Shown: positions 56,069 through 64,000 of the stretch, piece by piece
Numbering within the stretch: the first letter of the stretch is position 1
Layout: each line of letters starts with the position of its first letter
NCBI RefSeq assembly: GCF_002127535.1
Contig: NZ_MUBJ01000005.1
Coordinates: 147,517 to 211,516, forward strand
Source of the DNA: Xenorhabdus vietnamensis
Lineage (GTDB): Bacteria; Pseudomonadota; Gammaproteobacteria; Enterobacterales; Enterobacteriaceae
Direction of reading: 5' to 3'
DNA: 64,000 nucleotides
Made by a program: the position numbers and the translations under genes
The notes under the pieces: generated by a model
What the model was told of the DNA's origin: nothing
What the model saw: only the letters and a program-made list of their open reading frames with translations
Database searches by the model: none

Positions 56069-57802
56069 GTGAATAGAGAAACACAACTTCGCCGCCGACC
56101 AGCGGCGGATTCCAGCCCCCTTCCCAACAATATCCATCCGTTATTGCGTCGTTTATACGCTGTGCGTGGCATACGCCAAGCGGATGAACTGGAACGTGGC
56201 GCAAAGGGTCTCCTCAATTACCAATCCCTTCATGGCATTGAGCAGGCCGTTTCCTTGCTGGTTACAGCATTACATGAACATTGGCGCATTATGATTGTTG
56301 GGGATTTCGATGCAGATGGAGCAACCAGCACAGCATTAAGCATTCGCGCCTTGCGTGCAATGGGATATCGCAACCTTGATTATCTTGTTCCAAACCGTTT
56401 TGAAGATGGTTATGGATTAAGCGTTCAGGTGGTTGATGAAGTTGTCAAAAAAAGCGCAGATTTGATTATCACCGTGGATAATGGGATCTCATCCCATGAT
56501 GGTGTCGCAGCAGCACATCAACACGGTATTAAGGTGATTGTTACTGATCACCATTTACCGGGTGAAACATTGCCAGCCGCGGATGCCATTATCAATCCCA
56601 ATTTAATAGATTGTGACTTTCCTTCTAAAGCCTTGGCAGGCGTTGGTGTCGCATTTTATCTGATGTCTGCACTCAGGGCAGAATTGCGCAAATTGGCTTG
56701 GTTTGAGCAACAAGGCATTCCATTACCCAATTTGGCTGAGTTGTTGGATTTAGTGGCATTGGGTACAGTGGCGGATGTGGTTCCCCTCGATACCAATAAC
56801 CGAATTCTGGTATATCAAGGATTAAACCGCATTCGGGCAGGACGTTGCTGTGTGGGGATAAGGGCATTGCTCGAAGTTTCCAAACGGGAAGCAACAAAAT
56901 TAGCAGCCAGTGATTTGGGCTTTTCATTGGGGCCAAGATTAAATGCCGCCGGACGTCTGGATGATATGTCTGTTGGAGTGGCGTTATTGTTGACCGATGA
57001 TATGGCACAGGCTCGCCAGATTGCTTGTGAATTAGATGGGCTGAACCAAACTCGTCGGGAAATCGAGCAGGGGATGCAGCAAGAGGCTTTGCTGATTTGC
57101 GATAAAATTGAGCGTACCCATACTCAGTTACCTTATGGGTTGGCAATTTACCATCCTGAGTGGCATCAGGGCGTAGTGGGCATTTTGGCCTCACGAATTA
57201 AAGAGCGTTTTCATCGTCCGGTCATTGCTTTTGCTCCGGCAGGTGATGGCACTTTGAAAGGTTCGGGGCGTTCCATCAATGGCTTGCACATGCGTGATGC
57301 ACTTGAACGTCTTGATACCCTATATCCGGGATTGATGTTGAAATTTGGTGGTCATGCGATGGCAGCAGGGTTGTCTATCGAACAGGGCAAATTTGATCTA
57401 TTCCAGCATTATTTTTCCGATCTGGTGGCTGACTGGTTGGATATCGCCCAGCTGGAAGGCATAGTCTGGAGTGATGGCGAATTGGCGTTGGGAGAACTAT
57501 CGTTGGAAGTTGCTGAAATCCTGCGTGACGGAGGCCCGTGGGGGCAGGCGTTTGCAGAACCGGTTTTTGACGGTAAATTCAAACTACTGCAACAGCGCAT
57601 AGTTGGTGGAAATCATCTGAAAGTCATGCTTGAGCCACTAAATGGTGGGCCGATGTTAGATGGTATTGCATTTAACATTGATGTTAGCCGCTGGCCGGAT
57701 AATAGTGTCAAAATAGTAGAATTAGCCTATAAACTGGATATTAACGAATTTCGTGGCAACCGTGATGTCCAGCTTTTGATCCAGCATATTTGGCCCTACT
57801 GA
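56069..57802 (+). CDS. recJ: Single-stranded-DNA exonuclease RecJ
   Basis: 5'-3' ssDNA exonuclease of recombination and mismatch repair. 577 aa, the E. coli length. DHH-family metal motifs are visible: VGDFDADGATST, TVDNGISSHDG, TDHHLPG and, in the DHHA1 domain, GSGRSINGLH and KFGGHAMAAG. GTG start giving MNRETQLRRRP. Upstream of prfB as in E. coli. Confidence 0.96.
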   Translation: MNRETQLRRRPAADSSPLPNNIHPLLRRLYAVRGIRQADELERGAKGLLNYQSLHGIEQAVSLLVTALHEHWRIMIVGDFDADGATSTALSIRALRAMGYRNLDYLVPNRFEDGYGLSVQVVDEVVKKSADLIITVDNGISSHDGVAAAHQHGIKVIVTDHHLPGETLPAADAIINPNLIDCDFPSKALAGVGVAFYLMSALRAELRKLAWFEQQGIPLPNLAELLDLVALGTVADVVPLDTNNRILVYQGLNRIRAGRCCVGIRALLEVSKREATKLAASDLGFSLGPRLNAAGRLDDMSVGVALLLTDDMAQARQIACELDGLNQTRREIEQGMQQEALLICDKIERTHTQLPYGLAIYHPEWHQGVVGILASRIKERFHRPVIAFAPAGDGTLKGSGRSINGLHMRDALERLDTLYPGLMLKFGGHAMAAGLSIEQGKFDLFQHYFSDLVADWLDIAQLEGIVWSDGELALGELSLEVAEILRDGGPWGQAFAEPVFDGKFKLLQQRIVGGNHLKVMLEPLNGGPMLDGIAFNIDVSRWPDNSVKIVELAYKLDINEFRGNRDVQLLIQHIWPY

Positions 57803-58066
57803 ATCATTGCCACATGATCCAACACGTTTGATCGAAAGAGCTTTGATCAAAAGCTATTTGATCAAAAATAGGCTGTGTGGCAAATCTCCGGCAATGTTAT
57901 ATAACCAATTAGCTTTTACCCTGCATCTTTTCAATCGTAGCCAACAAAGAGATGATTTAAAAGATGAAGGGTATAAACCCGTTGGTGGATCCGTTACAAT
58001 ATGCGGTTCGAAAATATCCGTAAGACCATCATTTATTCATAATACACAACGTATAAGACACGAAAT

Positions 58067-59165
58067 ATGTTTGAAATTAATCCAGTAAAAAATCACATTC
58101 AGGACCTGTCTGAGCGGACAGCAGTTCTGAGGGGGTATCTTTGACTATGATGCCAAGAAAGAACGCTTAGAAGAAGTTAATGCTGAATTAGAACAGCCTG
58201 ATGTCTGGAATGAACCGGAGCGGGCACAGGCGTTGGGTAAAGAGCGTTCATCACTTGAAAGCATCGTAGAAACAATTGATCAGCTCGTTCAGGGATTGGA
58301 AGATGTGAACGGCCTGCTGGAACTGGCAGTTGAAGCTGATGACGAAGAAACCTTCAATGAAGCAGTAGCTGAATTGGAACAACTGGAAGAGAAGCTAGGC
58401 CAACTTGAATTCCGTCGCATGTTCTCTGGCGAATATGACGGTGCAAACTGTTATCTGGATCTTCAGGCCGGATCTGGTGGTACAGAGGCACAGGATTGGG
58501 CTAGCATGTTGATGCGTATGTACCTGCGTTGGGCCGAATCCAAGGGCTTCAAGACAGAAATCATTGAAGAGTCCGATGGTGATGTAGCTGGTTTGAAATC
58601 AGCAACCATCAAGATTATTGGTGATTATGCTTACGGTTGGTTACGTACAGAAACGGGCGTCCATCGCTTGGTACGTAAAAGCCCGTTTGATTCAGGCGGT
58701 CGTCGCCATACATCATTCAGTTCTGCTTTTATCTATCCCGAAGTGGATGATGATATTGATATCGAAATCAATCCGGCTGATTTACGCATTGATGTATACC
58801 GTGCTTCTGGAGCTGGTGGTCAGCACGTTAACAAAACTGAATCTGCTGTACGTATCACCCACGTACCGACTGGTGTTGTAACTCAATGCCAGACAGACCG
58901 TTCTCAGCATAAAAATAAAGACCAGGCGATGAAACAGTTGAAAGCGAAACTGTACGAACTGGAAATGCAGAAGAAGAATGCAGATAAACAAGCAATGGAA
59001 GAGAACAAATCGGATATCGGTTGGGGAAGTCAGATCCGCTCTTACGTTTTGGATGATTCCCGTATTAAAGATTTGCGTACCGGTGTAGAAACCCGTAATA
59101 CACAATCTGTGCTGGATGGGGATTTGGACAAATTCATTGAAGCAAGCTTAAAAGCTGGCCTATGA
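58067..59165 (+). CDS. prfB: Peptide chain release factor 2, with programmed +1 frameshift
   Basis: RF2 terminates translation at UGA and UAA. The first frame runs from the ATG at 58067 ([20 protein letters not shown]) for 25 codons to an in-frame TGA at 58142-58144; the slippery CTT TGA C follows an internal Shine-Dalgarno-like AGGGGG three bases upstream. A +1 shift at this site continues as [13 protein letters not shown] to 59165, giving 365 aa as in E. coli. SPF anticodon-like motif and GGQ (SGAGGQHVN) are present. Low RF2 raises frameshifting, so synthesis is autoregulated. lysS follows after 9 nt. Confidence 0.97.
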
Positions 59166-59174
59166 GGAACTAAA

Positions 59175-60689
59175 ATGTCACAACAACAGCAGGGCGCTGA
59201 ACAGGCTCCTGATTTAAATAATGAACTGAAAACCCGCCGTGAAAAATTGGCTGCTCTGCGCAGCAACGGCATTGCTTTCCCGAATGATTTTCGTCGCGAA
59301 AACATTTCCGAAGATCTGCATGCAAAATACGATGACAAGACTAAGGAAGAACTGGAAGAGCTGGGCATCGAAGTAACTGTTGCCGGTCGCATGATGACAC
59401 GCCGCATCATGGGCAAAGCATCTTTTGCAACCCTGCAAGATATGGGGGGTCGTATTCAGATCTATGTTTCCCGTGATGATCTGCCGGAAGGCATTTACAA
59501 TACTCAGTTCAAGAAATGGGATTTGGGTGACATTTTAGGTGCACGCGGTAAGCTGTTCAAAACTCAAACGGGTGAGCTTTCCATTCACTGTACTGAGCTG
59601 CGTCTGTTGACTAAAGCACTGCGTCCACTGCCGGATAAATTCCACGGTTTGGCAGATCAGGAAACCCGTTACCGTCAGCGTTATTTGGATCTGATTGCGA
59701 ACGATGAATCACGCAAGACATTCCAGATCCGCTCCCGCGTGATGTCTGCATTGCGTAGTTTCATGATCAAAAAAGACTTCATGGAAGTTGAAACGCCAAT
59801 GATGCAGGCGATCCCTGGTGGTGCAAGTGCGCGTCCATTCATCACGCACCATAACGCGCTGGATATCGACATGTACCTGCGCATTGCACCGGAACTATAC
59901 CTGAAACGTTTGGTAGTAGGTGGTTTTGAGCGTGTGTTCGAAATCAACCGTAACTTCCGTAACGAAGGCGTTTCTCCGCGTCATAACCCAGAGTTCACGA
60001 TGATGGAACTCTACATGGCTTATGCAGATTACCAAGATCTAATCGTACTGACCGAAGATCTGTTCCGTACTTTGACTCAAGATGTACTGGGTACAACATT
60101 GGTGCAATATGGCGAACAAGAATTCGACTTCGGTAAGCCTTTTGTCAAGATGACCATGAAAGAAGCGATTTGCAAATATCGTCCAGAAACTAACATGGCA
60201 GATCTGGATGATATGGATAAAGCGGTTGCTATCGCAAAATCTTTGGGCATTGACATTGAAAAGGGCTGGGGCTTGGGTCGTGTTCAGTGTGAAATTTTTG
60301 AAGAAACTGCTGAAAGCCACTTGATTCAGCCGACATTCATTACGGAATATCCGGCAGAAGTTTCTCCGCTGGCACGTCGCAACGATGACAATCCATTCAT
60401 TACTGATCGTTTTGAATTCTTCATCGGTGGTCGTGAAATTGGTAATGGCTTCTCGGAGCTGAACGACGCGGAAGATCAAGCAGAACGTTTCGCAGAGCAA
60501 GTTCGTCAGAAAGATGAAGGTGATGATGAAGCGATGTTCTACGATGAAGACTACGTGACTGCGTTGGAGCACGGTCTGCCACCAACAGCAGGTTTGGGAA
60601 TTGGTATTGACCGTATGGTGATGTTATTCACTAACAGCCATACCATCCGCGACGTTATTCTGTTCCCGGCAATGCGTCCGAATAAATAA
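59175..60689 (+). CDS. lysS: Lysyl-tRNA synthetase
   Basis: Class II aminoacyl-tRNA synthetase charging tRNA-Lys. 504 aa (E. coli 505). An OB-fold anticodon-binding domain at about 60-170 precedes the catalytic domain with motif 2 ([15 protein letters not shown]) and motif 3 ([12 protein letters not shown]). Co-transcribed with prfB as in E. coli. The strong terminator behind it closes the operon. Confidence 0.98.
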   Translation: MSQQQQGAEQAPDLNNELKTRREKLAALRSNGIAFPNDFRRENISEDLHAKYDDKTKEELEELGIEVTVAGRMMTRRIMGKASFATLQDMGGRIQIYVSRDDLPEGIYNTQFKKWDLGDILGARGKLFKTQTGELSIHCTELRLLTKALRPLPDKFHGLADQETRYRQRYLDLIANDESRKTFQIRSRVMSALRSFMIKKDFMEVETPMMQAIPGGASARPFITHHNALDIDMYLRIAPELYLKRLVVGGFERVFEINRNFRNEGVSPRHNPEFTMMELYMAYADYQDLIVLTEDLFRTLTQDVLGTTLVQYGEQEFDFGKPFVKMTMKEAICKYRPETNMADLDDMDKAVAIAKSLGIDIEKGWGLGRVQCEIFEETAESHLIQPTFITEYPAEVSPLARRNDDNPFITDRFEFFIGGREIGNGFSELNDAEDQAERFAEQVRQKDEGDDEAMFYDEDYVTALEHGLPPTAGLGIGIDRMVMLFTNSHTIRDVILFPAMRPNK

Positions 60690-60712
60690 TCATTTTTGAT
60701 TAAAGTCAGCTA

Positions 60713-60748
60713 AACGCCCAGTTTGATTAACCGGACTGGGCGTTTTTT
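60713..60748 (+). terminator. lysS terminator
   Basis: Perfect stem CGCCCAGT / ACTGGGCG with a 12-nt loop followed by six T's. Canonical rho-independent terminator. Confidence 0.9.
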
Positions 60749-60860
60749 GCACCCATTAAAAAACCTTAAACAACTGACTGAAATATAGACAAATATTAGC
60801 GATATACTACTTGCTGGGATTCAGTAAGAGGTATATATTTGACGGCATCACTTCATTGAT

Positions 60861-60934
60861 GCGAGTGTAGTTCAATGGTAGAACGAGAGCTTCCCAAGCT
60901 CTATACGAGGGTTCGATTCCCTTCACTCGCTCCA
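60861..60934 (+). tRNA. glyU: tRNA-Gly (CCC)
   Basis: Full cloverleaf: acceptor GCGAGTG pairs with CACTCGC, D-arm GTTC/GAAC, anticodon stem AGAGC/GCTCT around loop TTCCCAA (anticodon CCC), T-arm with GGGTTCGATTCCC, and encoded CCA end. Almost the same as E. coli glyU except for the acceptor stem. An integrase gene follows, so the 3' half is the probable attachment site of the island. Confidence 0.96.
60908..60934 (+). other. Probable attL (tRNA 3' end)
   Basis: Tyrosine integrases of the P4 group insert at the 3' end of tRNA genes, keeping the tRNA intact. The T-arm to CCA segment next to the integrase gene is therefore the likely core. The matching attR would lie beyond the window and cannot be checked here. 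Confidence 0.45.
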
Positions 60935-61037
60935 AATAAACCTCTATCAAAGTCAATAAAAGTCTACTGCCTCCTGTAAAATCAAAGAAAAACCCAAAAT
61001 TACACTCTATTATCGTCTACCGATATCTATTGCAATA

Positions 61038-61096
61038 TACCCCAATCAGGGGGTATATATGGGGGTATGTTTTTACACCCCTAAAAAAGTACCCCC
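61038..61096. repeat. Repeated TACCCC / GGGGGTA motifs before the integrase
   Basis: Four copies in direct and inverted orientation: TACCCC (61038), GGGGGTA (61049 and 61061) and GTACCCCC (61089), just upstream of the integrase start. They may be integrase arm-type sites or an operator for integrase expression. Confidence 0.5.
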
Positions 61097-61119
61097 ACAG
61101 TTGCGAGGATGCTAGACAT

Positions 61120-62334
61120 ATGAAACTAACAGCTCGGCAGATTGAAACAGCAAAACCCCAAGATAAAGATTTTAAACTATCGGATGGTGGTGGTATGTAT
61201 CTGTTGATAAAGGTTAACGGCTCTAAATATTGGAGACTGAAATACCGTATCGCAGGAAAAGAAAAGCTGCTTGCTATTGGCACCTTTCCGCTTATCTCTT
61301 TGGCAGAAGCCAGAAAGAAACGCGATGAAGCCAAGAAATTAATAGCTGAGGGTATTGACCCCAATCACGATAAAAAACAAAAGAAACTTGCCGCTCAGGG
61401 AGAAATTAATAATACATTCGAAAACATAGCCCGTGAATGGTATGAAAACCGTATTGATAGATGGTCAGCTTCTTATGCAGAAGAAATGATGGAAACATTC
61501 GAAAAAGATGTTTTCCCCTACATAGGCAGCAGACCGATTGTTGAAATTAAGCCTATGGAATTAATGGCAGTCTTATCTCGGATAAATGATCGAGGGGCAA
61601 CAGAGAAATTAAGGAAAGTGCGCCAACGCTGCGGAGAAGTGTGGAAATATGCAATCATTACTGGTAGGGCTGAATATAATCCAGCGCCTGATTTAGCATC
61701 CGCATTTATCATACCTAAAAAAACACATTACGCGTTCTTAATGACTAATGAGCTGGCAGAGTTCTTTAAGGCTTTAAACGCTTATACCGGTAGTTTTATG
61801 GTGAAAATGGGGATGAGATTGCAAATGATAACAGGCGTTCGTCCCGGTGAATTACGCAAGGCTGAATGGTCAGAAATTGACTTCCAAAAATCCCAGTGGG
61901 AAATTTCTGCCGAAAAAATGAAAATGCGGCGCCCTCATATAGTCCCATTATCACAGCAGGCTGTTGATATTTTAGAGCAGATGAAACCAATTACAGGCCA
62001 AGGAAAATATCTTTTTCCCGGCAGAATAAATCAATCACAGCCGATGAGTGAAATGGCATTAAGTGTATTAATCAGGCGCATTGGTTATGCAGGCCGTGTA
62101 ACAGGCCACGGATTCCGCCACACAATGAGTACTATTTTGCACGAACAAAATTACCCCTCTGAGTGGATTGAAACCCAGCTTGCTCATGTTGACAAGAACA
62201 GCATTCGAGGAACCTACAATCATGCCCAGTATCTAGATGGTCGTAGAGAAATGCTTCAATGGTATGCGGATTATATGGAGGCATTAGAGAACGATGGTAA
62301 TGTCGTTCACTATAAATTTAAGAAACATGCTTGA
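61120..62334 (+). CDS. P4-type tyrosine integrase
   Basis: 404-aa site-specific recombinase of the P4/CP4-57 group. The N-terminal arm-binding domain (MKLTARQIETAKPQDKDFKL, DGGGMYLLI, ALGTFPLISLAEAR-type region) is followed by the catalytic domain with Arg in GVRPGELR, His-x-x-Arg in HGFRHTMS and Tyr in GTYNHAQY. The ATG at 61120 is chosen because it gives the family start and has ribosome site GAGGA; the frame is open 30 codons further up. It marks the left end of a genomic island at tRNA-Gly. Confidence 0.95.
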   Translation: MKLTARQIETAKPQDKDFKLSDGGGMYLLIKVNGSKYWRLKYRIAGKEKLLAIGTFPLISLAEARKKRDEAKKLIAEGIDPNHDKKQKKLAAQGEINNTFENIAREWYENRIDRWSASYAEEMMETFEKDVFPYIGSRPIVEIKPMELMAVLSRINDRGATEKLRKVRQRCGEVWKYAIITGRAEYNPAPDLASAFIIPKKTHYAFLMTNELAEFFKALNAYTGSFMVKMGMRLQMITGVRPGELRKAEWSEIDFQKSQWEISAEKMKMRRPHIVPLSQQAVDILEQMKPITGQGKYLFPGRINQSQPMSEMALSVLIRRIGYAGRVTGHGFRHTMSTILHEQNYPSEWIETQLAHVDKNSIRGTYNHAQYLDGRREMLQWYADYMEALENDGNVVHYKFKKHA

Positions 62335-62536
62335 TGTTCATGGGATCTGACCGGATAGTTTGTATATTAATAAAATTTACCAAGCAAACCATGTGACTGC
62401 GCGGATAATAGAAAATATATTCATTAGTTATCCACAAAACCACCCGATTTTGTACACTTGCACCTATATGATTAAATTGTAAAATTTACCCCAGTAGACA
62501 ACAAAATAACGACATGGAAAACATGGAGGATGGCAG

Positions 62537-63445
62537 TTGGATATACTGGGAAAAAGAAAATGGTTAAATCTGAATGAATGTGCAAAATATTTACGGAAAA
62601 CACTTAATGATGATATCGGTGTTTCTGACGTAGCTCGCCTGATTGCTGACGGTGAGTTAAAACCATCAATTTTTTTTTACTCTTGCTGCTTTGTACGTGA
62701 AGTGCAAATCACGAGCAAGCCATTATCCCATGTGCTTAGCGAACCAGAGACTGCTATCACATCAAATATTGACCTTCTCAGCCAAGAAGCTCTATTACCT
62801 GATACGCCTATAATTCACGCAACCCCAATCGGTGACAAAATAATTTTTACCGAGGGTATCTGGCCTGCTCTGCACATTGGAATCATTAAATATGAAGCAG
62901 AAAAAAAGTACAGCGAAGAACAGGAGTTGCCCAGACCCAAAAGATCTTTATATGAGACCAAAGGAATAATATTGGTAGATGGTGAAAAAAGGTTTCAAGT
63001 TGTCCAAAAAATAGACTTTGAAAGAGAAATGATCGCGCTGGTAAAATTATCTCAATCTCAAAGAGAGGAAGAGAATGGATTTTTTAAGGCACATATAGAG
63101 CGATTTGAGCAAATAAGGAACGCTGAAATTAAAGGTGATCTTTATGACAGTTTTGTTCCGTGTGTTGAATTGCCAGAAAACTCATATTTTGCAATTAAAA
63201 AAGAAGATATAGACGCATTTGTGTCTATGTGTATGCCAGCCAACAAAAAGACATCGACCAAAACGGCTAATAAACAAGCAGAGTTTATATACGCACTAAT
63301 AGCAGCTCATTATGGAGAAGATATCGCCAATAATCCACGCTCTCATATTGATAATGGTGATATAAGGATTGATCTGGAAAGTAAGGGATTTACCGTACCA
63401 TCAGGGAACACCGTATCAGGCTGGTTAAAAAATATCGTCGTGTAA
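62537..63445 (+). CDS. Hypothetical protein of P4-like islands
   Basis: 302 aa, TTG start six nt after GGAGGA. The N-terminus (KWLNLNECAKYLRKTLNDDI...VSDVARLIADGELK) looks like a small DNA-binding or adaptor domain seen beside integrases in enteric islands. The C-terminal 65 residues (AEFIYALIAAHYGEDIANNP... TVSGWLKNIVV) resemble a helix-turn-helix at the end of similar proteins. No catalytic motif was recognised. AT-rich compared with the backbone genes. Function unknown. Confidence 0.8.
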   Translation: MDILGKRKWLNLNECAKYLRKTLNDDIGVSDVARLIADGELKPSIFFYSCCFVREVQITSKPLSHVLSEPETAITSNIDLLSQEALLPDTPIIHATPIGDKIIFTEGIWPALHIGIIKYEAEKKYSEEQELPRPKRSLYETKGIILVDGEKRFQVVQKIDFEREMIALVKLSQSQREEENGFFKAHIERFEQIRNAEIKGDLYDSFVPCVELPENSYFAIKKEDIDAFVSMCMPANKKTSTKTANKQAEFIYALIAAHYGEDIANNPRSHIDNGDIRIDLESKGFTVPSGNTVSGWLKNIVV

Positions 63446-63560
63446 TATTACATTTGAATTTGTAATATTACGAAAACCACCAAATTAGTTTTGTATATTC
63501 CCCCTGTCATCAACAAACGTCCACTAAAGCAAATCAAGGACTAGATAACAGGAGGGCAAT

Positions 63561-63776
63561 ATGCCAGCAATCACAATACCTAAAACAAACCTTATCCGCT
63601 TACCCGAAGTTCAACGCAGAACTGGTTACGGTAAGGCGTGGATCTACAAACTCATTGCAGATAACCGATTCCCCAAGCAAGTCAAAATCGGCACTCGCTC
63701 AGTTGCTTTTATTGAATCAGAAGTTGATGTGTGGATAGCTCAGCGTATTGCTGAGTCTCGCAGCGAGGTGATGTGA
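63561..63776 (+). CDS. AlpA-family transcriptional regulator
   Basis: 71-aa winged-helix/MerR-like DNA-binding protein. LIRLPEVQRRTGYGKAWIYKL and NRFPKQVKIGTRSVAFIESEVDVWI are the AlpA signature; relatives activate excision or early genes of P4-like elements. Ribosome site AGGAGGG precedes the ATG. Its stop overlaps the next small frame (ATGA). Confidence 0.92.
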   Translation: MPAITIPKTNLIRLPEVQRRTGYGKAWIYKLIADNRFPKQVKIGTRSVAFIESEVDVWIAQRIAESRSEVM

Positions 63777-63844
63777 TGAAACGCTCTATATTCCAGCCAA
63801 CAGTAGAAAACGTAAATAACCCCTATAGCCGAAAATCAAATTAA
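63776..63844 (+). CDS. Small ORF, 22 aa, coupled to the AlpA gene
   Basis: ATG overlapping the AlpA-gene stop (ATGA) encodes 22 residues starting MKRSIFQPTVEN. Coupling and position suggest it may be translated, perhaps as a leader for the next gene, but it is too short to classify. Confidence 0.35.
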   Translation: MKRSIFQPTVENVNNPYSRKSN

Positions 63845-63862
63845 TTAAGACAGGGTAAAACG

Positions 63863-64000
63863 ATGACATCTAAAAATGTGGCCTTAAACGGTCAGGGACT
63901 TGCTTACGCTGAAAACAGCCAGGAGCCTATTTTAGTTCAGCACAGAACTGAATCGAGAATAGATAGCCGCTTGTTTGCAAAGCGTGTCGGATTACAACAC
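63863..64000 (+). CDS. Island protein, possibly Rha/antirepressor-like (partial)
   Basis: ATG at 63863 after an AGGG-type ribosome site; 46 codons are open to the window edge. The sequence ends ...VQHRTESRIDSRLFAKRVGLQH, which recalls the N-terminal region of phage Rha-type regulatory proteins. Too little is visible for a firm call. Confidence 0.45.
   Translation, partial: MTSKNVALNGQGLAYAENSQEPILVQHRTESRIDSRLFAKRVGLQH

Noticed and set aside
57807..58088. 93-codon frame between recJ and prfB
   Set aside because: Not similar to any known protein and it overlaps the true RF2 start at 58067 in another frame.

Overview
The window is enterobacterial chromosome. Gene order and protein sequences follow the E. 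coli K-12 backbone closely, but intergenic ERIC-type repeats, moderate to low GC and the accessory genes point to an insect/nematode-associated Morganellaceae, most likely Xenorhabdus (or its sister Photorhabdus). That genus call is inference from memory of the families, not from a search.

Layout. 1-1076: an ABC-F ATPase cut by the window edge. 1322-7130: mutT, then a leftward block ppdD-hofB-hofC-coaE-zapD-yacG (type IV pilin-like assembly, CoA synthesis, Z-ring control). 7475-16572: ampD-ampE, then pdhR-aceE-aceF-lpd (pyruvate dehydrogenase) with a perfect PdhR operator. 16573-18003: AT-rich non-coding stretch with repeats and gene debris. 18004-27406: a 12-gene rightward operon, the accessory highlight. 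27974-38504: acnB, yacL, mscS, argO, yggE, argP, rpiA, serA, fau, 6S RNA, zapA. 38926-48422: ygfB-pepP-ubiH-ubiI and gcvT-gcvH-gcvP. 48423-49267: decayed DNA, then a 14-TM MFS exporter. 50997-60689: HD hydrolase, ygfZ, sdhE-cptA, fldB, xerD, dsbC, recJ, prfB (programmed frameshift), lysS. 60861-64000: tRNA-Gly(CCC) used as the apparent integration site of a P4-like island (integrase, unknown 302-aa protein, AlpA-type regulator and the start of further genes).

The 12-gene operon reads thiD-thiO-thiS-thiG-thiE-thiF, Nudix hydrolase, nucleoside N-glycosidase (2-deoxyribosyltransferase fold), thymidylate-synthase-like CMP hydroxymethylase, SAM methyltransferase, EamA exporter, thiaminase I. The last genes match the logic of bacimethrin synthesis from CMP (known from Clostridium botulinum): hydroxymethylate CMP, release hydroxymethylcytosine, O-methylate. 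ThiD, the thiazole genes and ThiE could then turn bacimethrin into 2'-methoxythiamin phosphate. thiC (the normal pyrimidine synthase) is absent from the operon, which fits a replaced pyrimidine branch. The synthase-like enzyme carries Lys132, Ala175 and Asp185, which match the residues that make the mildiomycin enzyme MilA prefer CMP. Thiaminase I carries a signal peptide and its catalytic Cys and Glu. The proposal is a complete, self-contained thiamin-antivitamin factory plus a secreted thiamin-destroying enzyme; this is inference from sequence and must be tested chemically.

Regulatory and repeat features that can be seen include a PdhR box, many stem-loop terminators, a strong hairpin before aceE, an array of four 18-bp repeats upstream of rpiA, 6S RNA, and a family of full-length (about 120-128 bp) and internally deleted ERIC-like elements, one of which encodes the C-terminus of Fau.
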